Assembly (NCBI RefSeq): GCF_014127485.1
Contig: NZ_CP059903.1
Span: 1,488,001-1,552,000, forward strand
DNA length: 64,000 nt
Direction: 5' to 3'
Origin: Nocardioides dongkuii
GTDB taxonomy: Bacteria > Actinomycetota > Actinomycetes > Propionibacteriales > Nocardioidaceae
Within the stretch, counting starts at the first letter, position 1. Each line of letters opens with the position of its first letter. The notes beneath the pieces were generated by a model. The model was not told the origin of the DNA. It saw only the letters and a list, made by a program, of their open reading frames with translations, and did no database searches. The position numbers were made by a program, and so were the translations under genes. Positions 48,675 to 58,535 of this stretch are shown here, in pieces.

Positions 48675-51600
48675 GTGCCGTACCAGCACGCGTTCCCGCC
48701 GCCCCAAGGGCTCTACGACCCCCGCCACGAGCACGACGCGTGCGGTGTGGCCTTCGTCGCGACCCTGACCGGCGTGGCCAGCCACGAGATCGTCCGCCAG
48801 GGCGTCCGAGCCCTGCTGAACCTCGACCACCGCGGTGCCGCGGGCGCCGAGGCGAACTCCGGCGACGGCGCGGGCATCCTGATCCAGGTGCCCGACGCCT
48901 TCCTGCGCGAGGAGGTCGACTTCGAGCTGCCCGCCCCGCGCGCGTACGCCGTGGGCACGGCCTTCCTCCCGGGCTCCGCCGAGCAGGTCGCGGCCACCCG
49001 CGCCCGGCTCGAGGAGATCGCCGCCGAGGAGGGTCTCGACGTCCTCGGCTGGCGCGAGGTCCCGGTCGACCCCGACAGCCTCGGCCGGACCGCCCGCGGC
49101 GTGATGCCGTCGTTCGCGCAGCTCTTCGTCGCCGGCGCCGGCCAGCGGGTCACGGGCATGGCGCTGGAGCGGCTGGCGTTCTGCCTGCGCAAGCGCGCCG
49201 AGCACGAGACCGACGCCTACTTCCCGTCGCTGTCCTCGCGCACCCTGGTCTACAAGGGCATGCTCACCCCCGCGCAGCTCGACGAGGTCTTCCCCGACCT
49301 GCGCGACGAGCGGGTCGCCTCCGCGCTGGCCGTCGTGCACTCGCGGTTCTCGACCAACACCTTCCCGAGCTGGCCGCTGTCGCACCCGTTCCGGTTCATC
49401 GCGCACAACGGCGAGATCAACACCGTGATGGGCAACCGCAACTGGATGCGGGCCCGCGAGGCGCTGCTCGACTCCGACCTGATCCCCGGCGACCTCGAGC
49501 GGCTCTACCCGATCTGCTCGCCCGGCGCGTCGGACTCGGCCTCCTTCGACGAGGTGCTCGAGCTGCTGCACATGGGCGGCCGCTCGCTGCCGCACTCGGT
49601 GCTGATGATGATCCCCGAGGCGTGGGAGAACCACGGCGAGATGGACGCCGCCCGGCGGGCCTTCTACGAGTTCCACTCCTCGCTGATGGAGCCCTGGGAC
49701 GGCCCCGCGTGCGTCGTCTTCACCGACGGCGGCCAGATCGGCGCGGTCCTCGACCGCAACGGCCTGCGCCCCTCGCGCTACTGGGTCACCGAGGACGGCC
49801 TGGTCGTTCTCGCCTCCGAGGTCGGCGTGCTCGACATCGACCCCGCCACCGTGGTCCGCAAGGGCCGGCTCCAGCCGGGCCGGATGTTCCTCGTCGACAC
49901 CGACGAGCACCGGATCATCGAGGACGAGGAGATCAAGAGCGAGCTCGCCGCGGAGCACCCGTACGACGAGTGGCTGCACGCCGGGCTGATCCAGCTCGAC
50001 GACATCCCCGACCGCGAGCACGTGATCCACACCCACGCCTCGGTCACCCGCCGCCAGCAGGTCTTCGGGTACACCGAGGAGGAGCTGCGGATCCTGCTCA
50101 CCCCGATGGCCAACACCGGCGGGGAGCCGCTCGGCTCGATGGGCACCGATACCCCCGTGGCGGTGCTGAGCGAGCGGCCGCGGCTGCTCTTCGACTACTT
50201 CGCGCAGCTCTTCGCGCAGGTCACCAACCCGCCGCTGGACGCGATCCGCGAGGAGCTGGTGACCTCGCTCAGCGGGTCGATCGGGCCCGAGGCGAACCTC
50301 CTCGACCCGACGCCGGCGTCCTGCCGGCAGGTCGTGCTGCCGTTCCCGGTCATCTCCAACGACGACCTGGCCAAGATCCGCCACATCAACCGCGACGGCG
50401 ACGCCCCGGGCTTCATCAGCCACGTCGCCCGCGGCCTGTACGCCGTCGAGGGCGGCGGCGAGGCGATGGCGGCGCGGATCGAGGAGATCTGCGCCGAGGT
50501 CAGCGCCGCGATCGCCGACGGGGCGCGGATCATCGTGCTCTCCGACCGGCACTGCACCGCCGAGCTCGCGCCGATCCCGTCGCTGCTGCTCACCGGCGCC
50601 GTGCACCACCACCTGGTGCGCGAGAAGACCCGCACCCAGGTCGGCCTGCTCGTCGAGGCCGGCGACGTGCGCGAGGTGCACCACGTCGCGCTGCTGGTCG
50701 GGTACGGCGCGGCCGCGGTCAACCCCTACCTCGCGATGGAGTCCGTCGAGGACCTCGCCCGCGAGGGGTTCTACGTCAAGACCGAGCCCGAGGTCGCGGT
50801 CCGCAACCTGGTCAAGGCGCTCGGCAAGGGCGTGCTCAAGGTGATGTCGAAGATGGGCGTCTCCACGGTCGCGTCCTACACCGGCGCGCAGATCTTCGAG
50901 GCCCTCGGGCTCTCGCAGTCGGTGGTGGACCGCTACTTCACCGGGACCACCTCCAAGCTCGGCGGCATCGAGCTGGACACGATCGCCGAGGAGGTCGCGC
51001 GGCGCCACGCCACGGCGTACCCCCGCGGCGGCATCGCGCCCGCCCACCGCGAGCTCGAGGTCGGCGGCGAGTACCAGTGGCGCCGCAGCGTCAACGGCCA
51101 GGCCGAGCCGCACCTCTTCGACCCCGAGACCGTCTTCCGGCTCCAGCACGCCACCCGCTCGGGCCGCTACGACGTGTTCAAGCAGTACACCCAGCGCGTC
51201 GACGAGCAGGCCGACCGGCTGATGACGCTGCGCGGGCTGTTCCGGTTCAAGGACGCCGAGGAGAGCGGCCGCGCGCCGCTCGACATCGACGAGGTCGAGC
51301 CGGTCTCGGAGATCGTCAAGCGGTTCCAGACCGGCGCGATGTCGTACGGCTCGATCAGCCAGGAGGCGCACGAGACCCTCGCGATCGCCATGAACCGGCT
51401 GGGCGGCAAGTCCAACACCGGCGAGGGCGGCGAGGACCCCGAGCGCCTCTACGACCCCGAGCGGCGCAGCGCGATCAAGCAGGTCGCGAGCGGCCGGTTC
51501 GGCGTCACCTCCGAGTACCTCACCAACGCCGACGACATCCAGATCAAGATGGCGCAGGGCGCGAAGCCCGGCGAGGGCGGCCAGCTGCCCGGCCACAAGG

Positions 51601-53231
51601 TCTACCCGTGGGTGGCCCGCACCCGGCACTCCACGCCCGGCGTCGGCCTGATCAGCCCGCCGCCGCACCACGACATCTACTCCATCGAGGACCTGGCGCA
51701 GCTGATCCACGACCTCAAGAACGCCAACCCCGAGGCCCGCGTCCACGTGAAGCTGGTCTCCGAGGTCGGCGTCGGCACGGTCGCGACCGGCGTGTCCAAG
51801 GCGCACGCCGACGTGGTGCTGATCTCCGGCCACGACGGCGGCACCGGCGCCTCGCCGCTCACCTCGCTCAAGCACGCGGGCGGCCCGTGGGAGCTCGGCC
51901 TGGCCGAGACCCAGCAGACGCTGCTGCTCAACGGCCTGCGCGACCGGATCGTCGTGCAGACCGACGGCCAGCTCAAGACCGGCCGCGACGTCGTCGTCGC
52001 CGCGTTGCTCGGCGCCGAGGAGTACGGCTTCGCGACCGCCCCGCTGGTGGTGTCGGGCTGCGTGATGATGCGGGTCTGCCACCTCGACACCTGCCCGGTG
52101 GGCGTCGCGACGCAGAACCCGGTGCTGCGCGAGCGGTACGCCGGCAAGGCCGAGCACGTCGTGAACTTCTTCGAGTACGTCGCCCAGGAGGTGCGCGAGC
52201 TGCTCGCGCAGCTCGGCTTCCGCACCCTCAACGAGGCGATCGGCCGCGTCGAGGTGCTCGACACGGCCCGGGCCGTCCACCACTGGAAGGCCGCCGGCCT
52301 CGACCTGTCGCCGATCCTGCACCGCCCCGACCTGCCGGAGGACGCCGCCCTGCGCAACGTCACCGCCCAGGACCACGGGCTCGACAAGGCGCTCGACGTC
52401 ACCACGCTGGTGCCGCTGGCCGAGCCCGCCCTCGAGCGGGGCGAGCCGGTGCGCGCGCAGGTCGCGGTCCGCAACGTCAACCGCACCGTCGGCACGATCC
52501 TCGGCCACGAGGTCACCAAGCGGTACGGCGGCGAGGGCCTCCCGGACGGCACCATCGACATCACCTTCACCGGCTCCGCCGGGCAGTCCTTCGGCGCGTT
52601 CCTGCCGAGGGGGATCACCCTGCGGCTCGAGGGCGACGCCAACGACTACGTCGGCAAGGGCCTCTCCGGCGGCCGGATCGTGATCCGGCCCGACCGGGCC
52701 GCGACGTTCCGCTCCGAGGAGCAGATCATCGCGGGCAACACGATCGCGTACGGCGCGACCTCCGGCCAGATCCTGGTGCGCGGCGGGGTGGGCGAGCGGT
52801 TCGCCGTCCGCAACTCCGGCGCCTGGGCGGTCACCGAGGGCGTGGGCGACCACGCCTGCGAGTACATGACCGGCGGCCGGATCGCGGTCCTGGGCCGGAC
52901 CGGGCGCAACTTCGCGGCCGGCATGTCCGGCGGCATCGCCTGGGTGCTCGACCTCAAGGACTTCCGCGTCAACAAGGAGCTCGTCGAGCTCGGCCCGGTG
53001 ACGGGTCAGGCGGCGGTCGAGCTCGAGGGCCTGGTGCGCGCCCACGCCGAGGAGACCGGCTCCGAGGTCGCCGCCGCGCTGCTGGCCGACTGGGAGACCG
53101 CCCTGACCCGGTTCACCGAGGTCATGCCGCGCGACTACCGCGTGGTGCTGGAGGCCAAGGCGAAGGCCGAGGCCGACGGCCTGGACGAGAACGAGACCGC
53201 CCACAAGATGATGGAGGCGCTCCATGGCTGA
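48675..53231 (+). CDS. gltB: Glutamate synthase large subunit GltB
   Basis: A 1518-residue NADPH-dependent glutamate synthase (GOGAT) large subunit. The mature enzyme should start at Cys23 (DACGVAFVA), the nucleophile of the class II glutaminase; residues 1-22 form the propeptide. The central and FMN-binding synthase domains follow, with the [3Fe-4S] cysteines in [12 protein letters not shown], then the C-terminal beta-helix (GXGXG repeats such as [14 protein letters not shown] segments). The GTG at 48675 has GGGAGGA about 5 nt upstream. A 159-nt leader precedes it. It works with GltD to assimilate ammonia from glutamine. Confidence 0.97.
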   Translation: MPYQHAFPPPQGLYDPRHEHDACGVAFVATLTGVASHEIVRQGVRALLNLDHRGAAGAEANSGDGAGILIQVPDAFLREEVDFELPAPRAYAVGTAFLPGSAEQVAATRARLEEIAAEEGLDVLGWREVPVDPDSLGRTARGVMPSFAQLFVAGAGQRVTGMALERLAFCLRKRAEHETDAYFPSLSSRTLVYKGMLTPAQLDEVFPDLRDERVASALAVVHSRFSTNTFPSWPLSHPFRFIAHNGEINTVMGNRNWMRAREALLDSDLIPGDLERLYPICSPGASDSASFDEVLELLHMGGRSLPHSVLMMIPEAWENHGEMDAARRAFYEFHSSLMEPWDGPACVVFTDGGQIGAVLDRNGLRPSRYWVTEDGLVVLASEVGVLDIDPATVVRKGRLQPGRMFLVDTDEHRIIEDEEIKSELAAEHPYDEWLHAGLIQLDDIPDREHVIHTHASVTRRQQVFGYTEEELRILLTPMANTGGEPLGSMGTDTPVAVLSERPRLLFDYFAQLFAQVTNPPLDAIREELVTSLSGSIGPEANLLDPTPASCRQVVLPFPVISNDDLAKIRHINRDGDAPGFISHVARGLYAVEGGGEAMAARIEEICAEVSAAIADGARIIVLSDRHCTAELAPIPSLLLTGAVHHHLVREKTRTQVGLLVEAGDVREVHHVALLVGYGAAAVNPYLAMESVEDLAREGFYVKTEPEVAVRNLVKALGKGVLKVMSKMGVSTVASYTGAQIFEALGLSQSVVDRYFTGTTSKLGGIELDTIAEEVARRHATAYPRGGIAPAHRELEVGGEYQWRRSVNGQAEPHLFDPETVFRLQHATRSGRYDVFKQYTQRVDEQADRLMTLRGLFRFKDAEESGRAPLDIDEVEPVSEIVKRFQTGAMSYGSISQEAHETLAIAMNRLGGKSNTGEGGEDPERLYDPERRSAIKQVASGRFGVTSEYLTNADDIQIKMAQGAKPGEGGQLPGHKVYPWVARTRHSTPGVGLISPPPHHDIYSIEDLAQLIHDLKNANPEARVHVKLVSEVGVGTVATGVSKAHADVVLISGHDGGTGASPLTSLKHAGGPWELGLAETQQTLLLNGLRDRIVVQTDGQLKTGRDVVVAALLGAEEYGFATAPLVVSGCVMMRVCHLDTCPVGVATQNPVLRERYAGKAEHVVNFFEYVAQEVRELLAQLGFRTLNEAIGRVEVLDTARAVHHWKAAGLDLSPILHRPDLPEDAALRNVTAQDHGLDKALDVTTLVPLAEPALERGEPVRAQVAVRNVNRTVGTILGHEVTKRYGGEGLPDGTIDITFTGSAGQSFGAFLPRGITLRLEGDANDYVGKGLSGGRIVIRPDRAATFRSEEQIIAGNTIAYGATSGQILVRGGVGERFAVRNSGAWAVTEGVGDHACEYMTGGRIAVLGRTGRNFAAGMSGGIAWVLDLKDFRVNKELVELGPVTGQAAVELEGLVRAHAEETGSEVAAALLADWETALTRFTEVMPRDYRVVLEAKAKAEADGLDENETAHKMMEALHG

Positions 53232-53304
53232 GACGAGGTCGTCACACCAGCGCCACCGTCAGCAGGGCTGCACGGTCACGACGATGATGGAGGGCTGTGC
53301 CTGA
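53224..53304 (+). CDS. Possible 26-residue micro-ORF between gltB and gltD
   Basis: An ATG at 53224, with GGAGG 6 nt upstream, overlaps the gltB stop by 8 nt. The frame ends at TGA 53302-53304, which overlaps the gltD start as TGATG. The peptide (MAETRSSH... ending MMEGCA) has no recognisable domain. The junction sequence ATGATGGAGG...ATGGCTGA occurs at both ends of the gap, so this may be a duplicated gltB/gltD junction, not a conserved gene. If translated, it would couple gltB to gltD. Confidence 0.4.
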   Translation: MAETRSSHQRHRQQGCTVTTMMEGCA

Positions 53305-54773
53305 TGGCTGACCCCAAGGGCTTCCTCAAGGACGGCCGCGAGGTCGCTCCCCGGCGTCCGGTCGAGGAGCGGGTGCAGGACTGGGGCGAGGTCTACCCCG
53401 GCGGCCCCGGACGCGCGCTGCTGCCGATCATCGGCACGCAGGCGGGCCGGTGCATGGACTGCGGCATCCCGTTCTGCCACCAGGGCTGCCCGCTCGGCAA
53501 CATCATCCCCGAGTGGAACGACCTGGTCTGGCGCGAGGACTGGGAGGGCGCCAGCGAGCGCCTGCACGCGACCAACAACTTCCCGGAGTTCACCGGTCGG
53601 CTGTGCCCCGCACCCTGCGAGACCGCCTGCGTGCTCGGCATCAACCAGGACCCGGTGACCATCAAGAACGTCGAGGTCACGATCGCCGACAAGGCGTGGG
53701 ACTCCGGCTTCGTCCGCCCGCAGCCGCCCGAGTGGCTCTCCGGCCGCACCGTCGCGGTCGTCGGCTCGGGCCCCGCGGGCCTCGCCGCCGCCCAGCAGCT
53801 CACCCGCGCGGGCCACACGGTCGCGGTCTACGAGCGTGCCGACAAGATCGGAGGGCTGCTGCGCTACGGCATCCCCGAGTTCAAGATGGAGAAGAAGGTC
53901 CTCGACAAGCGGCTGGAGCAGATGCGCCGCGAGGGCACCGTCTTCCGGGCCGGGGTGGAGGTCGGCGTCGACGAGCTGACCGCCGACCGGCTCCGGGAGC
54001 GGTACGACGCGGTCGTGCTCGCCATGGGCTCCACCGTTGCGCGCGACCTCGACGTCCCGGGCCGCCAGCTCGACGGCGTGCACCAGGCGATGGAGTTCCT
54101 GCCGCAGGCCAACCGCGCCGCGCTCGGCGAGGAGGTCGAGGGGCAGATCATGGCCACCGGCAAGCACGTCGTGATCATCGGCGGCGGCGACACCGGCGCC
54201 GACTGCCTCGGCACCTCGACCCGCCACGGCGCCGCCAGCATCACGCAGCTGGAGATCATGCCGGAGCCGCCGCACGCGCGGCCCGCGGGCCAGCCGTGGC
54301 CGACGTACCCGATGGTCTTCCGGGTCTCCTCGGCGCACGAGGAGGCGGGGGAGCGGGTCTACGCCGTGTCCACCCAGGAGCTGGTCGGTGACGACCAGGG
54401 CCGGGTGCGCGCGCTGCGCCTGGTCGACGTCGTGTTCGAGAACGGCCGGCCGACCGAGGTCGAGGGCACCGAGCGCGAGATCCCGGCCGACCTGGTGCTG
54501 CTCGCGATGGGGTTCACCGGTCCCGAGCGCGCGGGCCTGGTCGACCAGCTCGGCGTCGACCTCGACGAGCGCGGCAACGTCAAGCGCGACGGCGACTACC
54601 AGTCGTCGGTGCCGGGCGTCTTCGTCGCCGGCGACGTCGGTCGCGGGCAGTCGCTCATCGTGTGGGCGATCGCCGAGGGCCGCGCCGCCGCGGCGTCGGT
54701 GGACCGGTTCCTGACGGGGTCCACGACCCTGCCGGCGCCGATCCCGCCGCACGCCCGGCCGCTCGTCGTCTGA
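53304..54773 (+). CDS. gltD: Glutamate synthase small subunit GltD
   Basis: A 489-residue iron-sulfur flavoprotein that passes electrons from NADPH to GltB. N-terminal cysteine clusters CMDCGIPFCHQGC and CPAPCETAC bind [4Fe-4S] centres. The FAD motif is VVGSGPAGLAAAQQL (about 150-164) and the NADPH motif IIGGGDTGADC (about 291-301). The ATG at 53304 has GGAGGG about 9 nt upstream and lies 72 nt after gltB, with a possible micro-ORF in between. Confidence 0.96.
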   Translation: MADPKGFLKDGREVAPRRPVEERVQDWGEVYPGGPGRALLPIIGTQAGRCMDCGIPFCHQGCPLGNIIPEWNDLVWREDWEGASERLHATNNFPEFTGRLCPAPCETACVLGINQDPVTIKNVEVTIADKAWDSGFVRPQPPEWLSGRTVAVVGSGPAGLAAAQQLTRAGHTVAVYERADKIGGLLRYGIPEFKMEKKVLDKRLEQMRREGTVFRAGVEVGVDELTADRLRERYDAVVLAMGSTVARDLDVPGRQLDGVHQAMEFLPQANRAALGEEVEGQIMATGKHVVIIGGGDTGADCLGTSTRHGAASITQLEIMPEPPHARPAGQPWPTYPMVFRVSSAHEEAGERVYAVSTQELVGDDQGRVRALRLVDVVFENGRPTEVEGTEREIPADLVLLAMGFTGPERAGLVDQLGVDLDERGNVKRDGDYQSSVPGVFVAGDVGRGQSLIVWAIAEGRAAAASVDRFLTGSTTLPAPIPPHARPLVV

Positions 54774-54825
54774 CCGCTGCGGGAGGCTGGGCCGGTTCCG
54801 GGGCTTGGAACGATCAAAGTCGCGC

Positions 54826-54831
54826 TAGAGT
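54826..54831 (+). promoter_or_regulatory. -10 element of pyk, implying a leaderless mRNA
   Basis: TAGAGT ends 6 nt before the GTG start of pyk, with TTGGAA (54805-54810) 15 bp upstream as a possible -35. No ribosome-binding site fits between them, so a leaderless transcript is likely. Confidence 0.55.
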
Positions 54832-54837
54832 CGTCAC

Positions 54838-56304
54838 GTGCGTAGAGCCAAGATCGTCTGCACCCTGGGTCCGGCCACCTCCTCGCCGCGCCGCATCCGC
54901 GAGCTCGTGTACGCCGGGATGGACGTCGCCCGGCTGAACATGAGCCACGGCAGCCACGAGGACCACGCCGAGGCCTACCGCCTGGTCCGCGAGGCCGCCG
55001 ACGCGAGCGGTCACGGCGTCGGCATCTTCGCCGACCTCCAGGGCCCCAAGATCCGCCTCGAGACGTTCGCCGACGGGCCGGTCCTGCTCCGGCGCGGCCA
55101 GCAGTGGACGATCACCACGCGCGACGTCCCGGGCGACGACAAGGCCTGCGGCACGACGTACAAGGGACTGCCGGGGGACGTGCACGCCGGCGACCCGATC
55201 CTCATCGACGACGGCAAGATCCGCCTCCGGGTGACCGGGGTCGAGGACGGCACCGACGTCCTCACCGAGGTGCTGGTCGGGGGGAAGGTCTCGAACAACA
55301 AGGGCATCAACCTCCCCGGCGTCGCGGTGTCCGTGCCCGCGCTGTCGGAGAAGGACATCGACGACCTGCGCTTCGCCCTCCGCCTCACGGTGGACTTCGT
55401 GGCGCTCAGCTTCGTCCGCGACGCCTCCGACGTCGACGACGTCCGCAAGATCATGGACGAGGAGGGCGTGCACCTCCCGGTCATCGCGAAGATCGAGAAG
55501 CCGCAGGCGATCGAGAACCTCGACGAGGTGATCGCGGCGTTCGACGGCTTCATGGTCGCGCGCGGCGACCTCGGTGTGGAGTGCCCGCTCGAGGACGTGC
55601 CGTTCCTGCAGAAGCGGATCATCGAGAAGGCCCGGCTCAACGCCAAGCCGGTGATCGTCGCGACCCAGATGCTGGAGTCGATGGTCGCCAACCCCGCGCC
55701 CACGCGTGCGGAGGCCTCCGACGTCGCCAACGCCGTCCTGGACGGCGCCGACGCGGTGATGCTCTCGGGCGAGACGAGCGTGGGGGAGTACCCCGTGCAC
55801 ACGGTCGAGACGATGGGCCGCATCGTCGCCGCCACCGAGGAGCACGCGCTCTCGGGCGACACGGTGGCGCGGCTGCGCCACATCGAGTGGGACCCGCACA
55901 CCCGCGGCGGCGTGATCGCCAAGGCGGCCGCGGAGGTCGCCGAGCGGGTCGAGGCCAAGTACGTCGTGGCGTTCACCCAGTCCGGCGACTCCGCGCGGCG
56001 GATGTCGCGGCTGCGCGGCCCGATCCCGATCCTGGCGTTCACGCCGGAGGCCGCCGTCCGCTCGCAGCTGTCGATGTCGTGGGGCGTGGAGACGTTCAAG
56101 ACCCAGACCGTCGAGCACACCGACGAGATGGTGCGCCAGGTCGACGAGCAGCTGCTGCGCATCGGCCGCGTGCAGGAGGGCGACCTGGTCGTCATCATCG
56201 CCGGGGCGCCGCCCGGCATCCCGGGCTCGACCAACGCGCTGCGCATCCACCGGATGGGCGACGCGATCAAGGGCGTCGCCCCGGCGTACCGCCGCGGCCG
56301 CTGA
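54838..56304 (+). CDS. pyk: Pyruvate kinase
   Basis: A 488-residue pyruvate kinase (PEP + ADP to pyruvate + ATP). RRAKIVCTLGPAT, RLNMSHG and the active-site signature IAKIEKPQAIEN are present, with ARGDLGVE and ATQMLESM for metal and substrate binding; the regulatory C-terminal domain follows from about residue 345. The GTG at 54838 has no upstream ribosome-binding site, in line with leaderless expression. The pyk - ANTAR regulator - liv order is also seen in Streptomyces. The stop faces a minus-strand tRNA gene. Confidence 0.96.
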   Translation: MRRAKIVCTLGPATSSPRRIRELVYAGMDVARLNMSHGSHEDHAEAYRLVREAADASGHGVGIFADLQGPKIRLETFADGPVLLRRGQQWTITTRDVPGDDKACGTTYKGLPGDVHAGDPILIDDGKIRLRVTGVEDGTDVLTEVLVGGKVSNNKGINLPGVAVSVPALSEKDIDDLRFALRLTVDFVALSFVRDASDVDDVRKIMDEEGVHLPVIAKIEKPQAIENLDEVIAAFDGFMVARGDLGVECPLEDVPFLQKRIIEKARLNAKPVIVATQMLESMVANPAPTRAEASDVANAVLDGADAVMLSGETSVGEYPVHTVETMGRIVAATEEHALSGDTVARLRHIEWDPHTRGGVIAKAAAEVAERVEAKYVVAFTQSGDSARRMSRLRGPIPILAFTPEAAVRSQLSMSWGVETFKTQTVEHTDEMVRQVDEQLLRIGRVQEGDLVVIIAGAPPGIPGSTNALRIHRMGDAIKGVAPAYRRGR

Positions 56305-56308
56305 GCCG

Positions 56309-56382
56309 TGCCCCGGGTGGGATTCGAACCCACACTTGACGGTGTTTGAGACCGCTCTCTCTGCCGGTTGGAGTACCGGGGC
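56309..56382 (-). tRNA. tRNA-Leu(CAA)-like gene with a short variable loop
   Basis: A 74-nt cloverleaf on the minus strand. The acceptor stem is GCCCCGG/CCGGGGC with discriminator A and no encoded CCA. The D-arm has 3 bp (CTC/GAG) and an 11-nt loop, the layout of Leu tRNAs. The anticodon stem is GCGGT/ACCGT with loop CTCAAAC, so the anticodon is CAA (Leu, UUG). The T-arm is GTGGG-TTCGAAT-CCCAC. The variable loop is only 5 nt (CAAGT), whereas bacterial tRNA-Leu should have a long variable arm. It is either an unusual Leu tRNA or one with another role. Confidence 0.85.
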
Positions 56383-56408
56383 CACGAGCGGCCACACCCT
56401 ACCGCCGC

Positions 56409-56414
56409 TAGCCT
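56409..56414 (+). promoter_or_regulatory. -10-like element of the ANTAR regulator
   Basis: TAGCCT ends 6 nt before the GTG at 56421; together with the lack of a ribosome-binding site this suggests leaderless expression. The -35 region overlaps the 5' flank of the divergent tRNA gene and is weak. Confidence 0.4.
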
Positions 56415-56420
56415 GTTCCT

Positions 56421-57038
56421 GTGCCCGTGACCCAGTCCTCCACGCCGCCCTCCACGACGCGCACCGTCGTCATCGCCGAGGACGAGGTGCTGATCCGCAT
56501 GGACCTCGCCGAGATGCTGACCGAGGAGGGGTACGACGTCGTCGGGCAGGCCGGCGACGGCGCCCGGGCGATCGAGCTCGCCGAGCAGCACCGCCCCGAC
56601 CTGGTCATCCTCGACGTCAAGATGCCGGTGCTCGACGGGATCGCCGCCGCTGAGGCGATCGCCGGGCGGCGGATCGCCCCGGTCGTCATCCTCACGGCGT
56701 TCTCCCAGCGCGACCTGGTCGAGCGGGCGCGCGACGCCGGCGCGATGGCGTACCTGGTCAAGCCGTTCGCCAAGAGCGACCTGGTCCCGGCCATCGAGAT
56801 GGCGGTGAGCCGGTTCGCCGAGCTCGGCCAGCTCGAGACCGAGGTGGCCGACCTGACCGAGCGGCTCGAGACCCGCAAGGCCGTCGACCGCGCCAAGGGC
56901 GTCCTGCAGCGCCAGCTCGAGCTCTCCGAGCCCGAGGCGTTCCGCTGGATCCAGAAGACCGCGATGGACCTGCGCCTTTCGATGCGGCAGGTCGCCGACG
57001 GCGTCATCGAGCACGGCCCGGGGATCGCCGGCGACTGA
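56421..57038 (+). CDS. pdtaR: ANTAR-domain response regulator (PdtaR type)
   Basis: A 205-residue regulator with a receiver domain (about 14-130; phospho-acceptor Asp65 in VILDVKMP, acidic pair Glu20/Asp21, Lys in VKPFAK) and a C-terminal ANTAR RNA-binding domain (about 140-200; RKAVDRAKGVLQ and the late AVADG-like helix). ANTAR proteins act on paired RNA hairpins to prevent termination. PdtaR is the M. tuberculosis orthologue and pairs with the PdtaS kinase, which is not in this window. The GTG at 56421 is 6 nt after a -10 element. The neighbour liv operon is a natural candidate target, unproven. Confidence 0.92.
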   Translation: MPVTQSSTPPSTTRTVVIAEDEVLIRMDLAEMLTEEGYDVVGQAGDGARAIELAEQHRPDLVILDVKMPVLDGIAAAEAIAGRRIAPVVILTAFSQRDLVERARDAGAMAYLVKPFAKSDLVPAIEMAVSRFAELGQLETEVADLTERLETRKAVDRAKGVLQRQLELSEPEAFRWIQKTAMDLRLSMRQVADGVIEHGPGIAGD

Positions 57039-57133
57039 CCGGCCCACGTGTGCGCCGGGTCACGGCCCGGTTACCGCACGGTTTCGCTTCGCGTCGATGG
57101 GACCGATGTGCCGCAGCACACCCTGGTGACCCC

Positions 57134-57139
57134 TAGACT
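57134..57139 (+). promoter_or_regulatory. Possible -10 element of the liv operon
   Basis: TAGACT lies about 46 nt before the livH start, in CCCTAGACTG. The -35 region is not convincing. Confidence 0.35.
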
Positions 57140-57184
57140 GCTCCTCGCCCTCGCCGCCTGAGCGTGGAACGAACGGAGTTGTGT

Positions 57185-58525
57185 GTGGTGTCACGACTGA
57201 TCGCGTGGCTGGTGGTGATGGTGGCGCTGGCGCTGCCGACCGCCGCTTACGCCGACGAGACGACCAGCCCGAGCGAGAGTCCCTCCGCTCCGGCAACCGG
57301 TACGCCGCCCGGCGACGGGACCGCGGTGGGCGTGACGCTCACCAACGAGTCCGAGAAGGGCGAGGACGGGAACCCGGCGCCGATCCCCGGCGTCACCTTG
57401 ACCGTGAGCGAGGCCGAGGGCGAAGCCGTCGGCGAGGGCGTCACCGACGAGGCCGGCCAGGCGCTCATCCCGGTGCCCTCCTCCGGCAAGTACGTCGTGG
57501 AGCTGGACGAGGACACGCTGCCCGAGGGCGTCGAGCTCGACTCCAGCACCAGCAACCGGCTGGAGATCACGGTCCTCATCCAGGGCTCGCCGACGTACGG
57601 CATCTTCCCGATCGGCGTGCAGGCCTCCGACACCCGCGGGTTCGCCCAGGAGCTGGCCGACTCGATCGTCGCCGGTCTCCGGATCGGGCTGATCATCGCG
57701 CTGGCCGCGCTGGGCCTGAACCTGATCTTCGGCGCGACCGGCCTGACCAACTTCTCCCACGGTGAGCTGATCACCTTCGGCGGGATCATCACCTACCTCT
57801 TCGACCAGACCTTCGGGGTCCCGGTCATCCTGGCGGGCGTCCTGGCCGTGATCGTCTCCGGGTTCTTCGGCTATGCCCAGGACCGGCTGCTGTGGCGACC
57901 GCTGCGCGGCCGGGGCACCGGACTGATCGCGATGATGATCGTCTCGATCGGCTTCGGGCTGTTCCTGCGCAGCGTCTACCAGTACTTCTTCAGCAGCTCG
58001 ACGCGCTCGCTCTCGGAGTACACGACCCAGGCCCGCCAGGAGTACGGCTTCCTGCGCCTCGCCGACAAGGAGATCGCGATCTTCGCGATCGCCATCATCA
58101 CGATCACGGTGGTGTGCGTGGCGCTGATGCGCACCCGCTTCGGCAAGGCGATGCGGGCGGTCTCCGACAACCCGGCGCTCTCCGCGTCCTCGGGCATGCG
58201 GGTGGACACCGTCATCCGCAACGCCTGGATCCTGGGCACGGCGCTGAGCGGCCTCTCCGGCGTGCTGCTGGCGGTCAACAGCCAGATCAACTTCCAGTCC
58301 GGGTTCAAGCTGCTGCTGATGGTCTTCGCGGCGGTCACGCTCGGCGGCCTCGGCACCATCTGGGGTGCGTTGTTCGGCTCGATCGTCATCGGCCTCATGG
58401 TCGAGGTCGGCCCGGTGTTCGGCGTCCCGTCGTCCATCAAGGAGGTCGGTGCGCTCGTCGTGCTGATCCTCATCCTGCTGATCAGGCCGCAAGGCATCCT
58501 CGGCCGCCGCGAGCGGGTCGGGTAG
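57185..58525 (+). CDS. livH: LivH-type permease with an N-terminal secreted domain
   Basis: A 446-residue branched-chain amino-acid-type ABC permease. Residues 1-25 form a cleavable-looking signal peptide (ending AAYA before DETT). Residues ~27-145 form an extracytoplasmic beta-rich domain, GVTLTNES...GVTLTVSE, of the carboxypeptidase-regulatory/Ig-like type. The usual LivH membrane part follows (about 160-440), with NLIFGATGLTNFSHGE and the C-terminal RPQGILG. Standard LivH is about 290-310 residues, so the N-terminal domain is an addition. The GTG at 57185 has GGAG 6 nt upstream; GTG 57188 is an alternative. Confidence 0.88.
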   Translation: MVSRLIAWLVVMVALALPTAAYADETTSPSESPSAPATGTPPGDGTAVGVTLTNESEKGEDGNPAPIPGVTLTVSEAEGEAVGEGVTDEAGQALIPVPSSGKYVVELDEDTLPEGVELDSSTSNRLEITVLIQGSPTYGIFPIGVQASDTRGFAQELADSIVAGLRIGLIIALAALGLNLIFGATGLTNFSHGELITFGGIITYLFDQTFGVPVILAGVLAVIVSGFFGYAQDRLLWRPLRGRGTGLIAMMIVSIGFGLFLRSVYQYFFSSSTRSLSEYTTQARQEYGFLRLADKEIAIFAIAIITITVVCVALMRTRFGKAMRAVSDNPALSASSGMRVDTVIRNAWILGTALSGLSGVLLAVNSQINFQSGFKLLLMVFAAVTLGGLGTIWGALFGSIVIGLMVEVGPVFGVPSSIKEVGALVVLILILLIRPQGILGRRERVG

Positions 58526-58535
58526 AGGGGGACAC

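Noticed and set aside
47304..53225. An open minus-strand frame of almost 2000 codons opposite lgt/gltB
   Set aside because: It is a shadow of gltB: the composition (Val/Asp/Gly/Leu/Arg-rich) follows from GC-rich third positions, it has no domain pattern, and the plus-strand gene is unmistakable.
56300..56420. Integrated element or attachment site at the tRNA gene
   Set aside because: No integrase, no repeat of the tRNA 3' end, and both flanks are conserved core genes.
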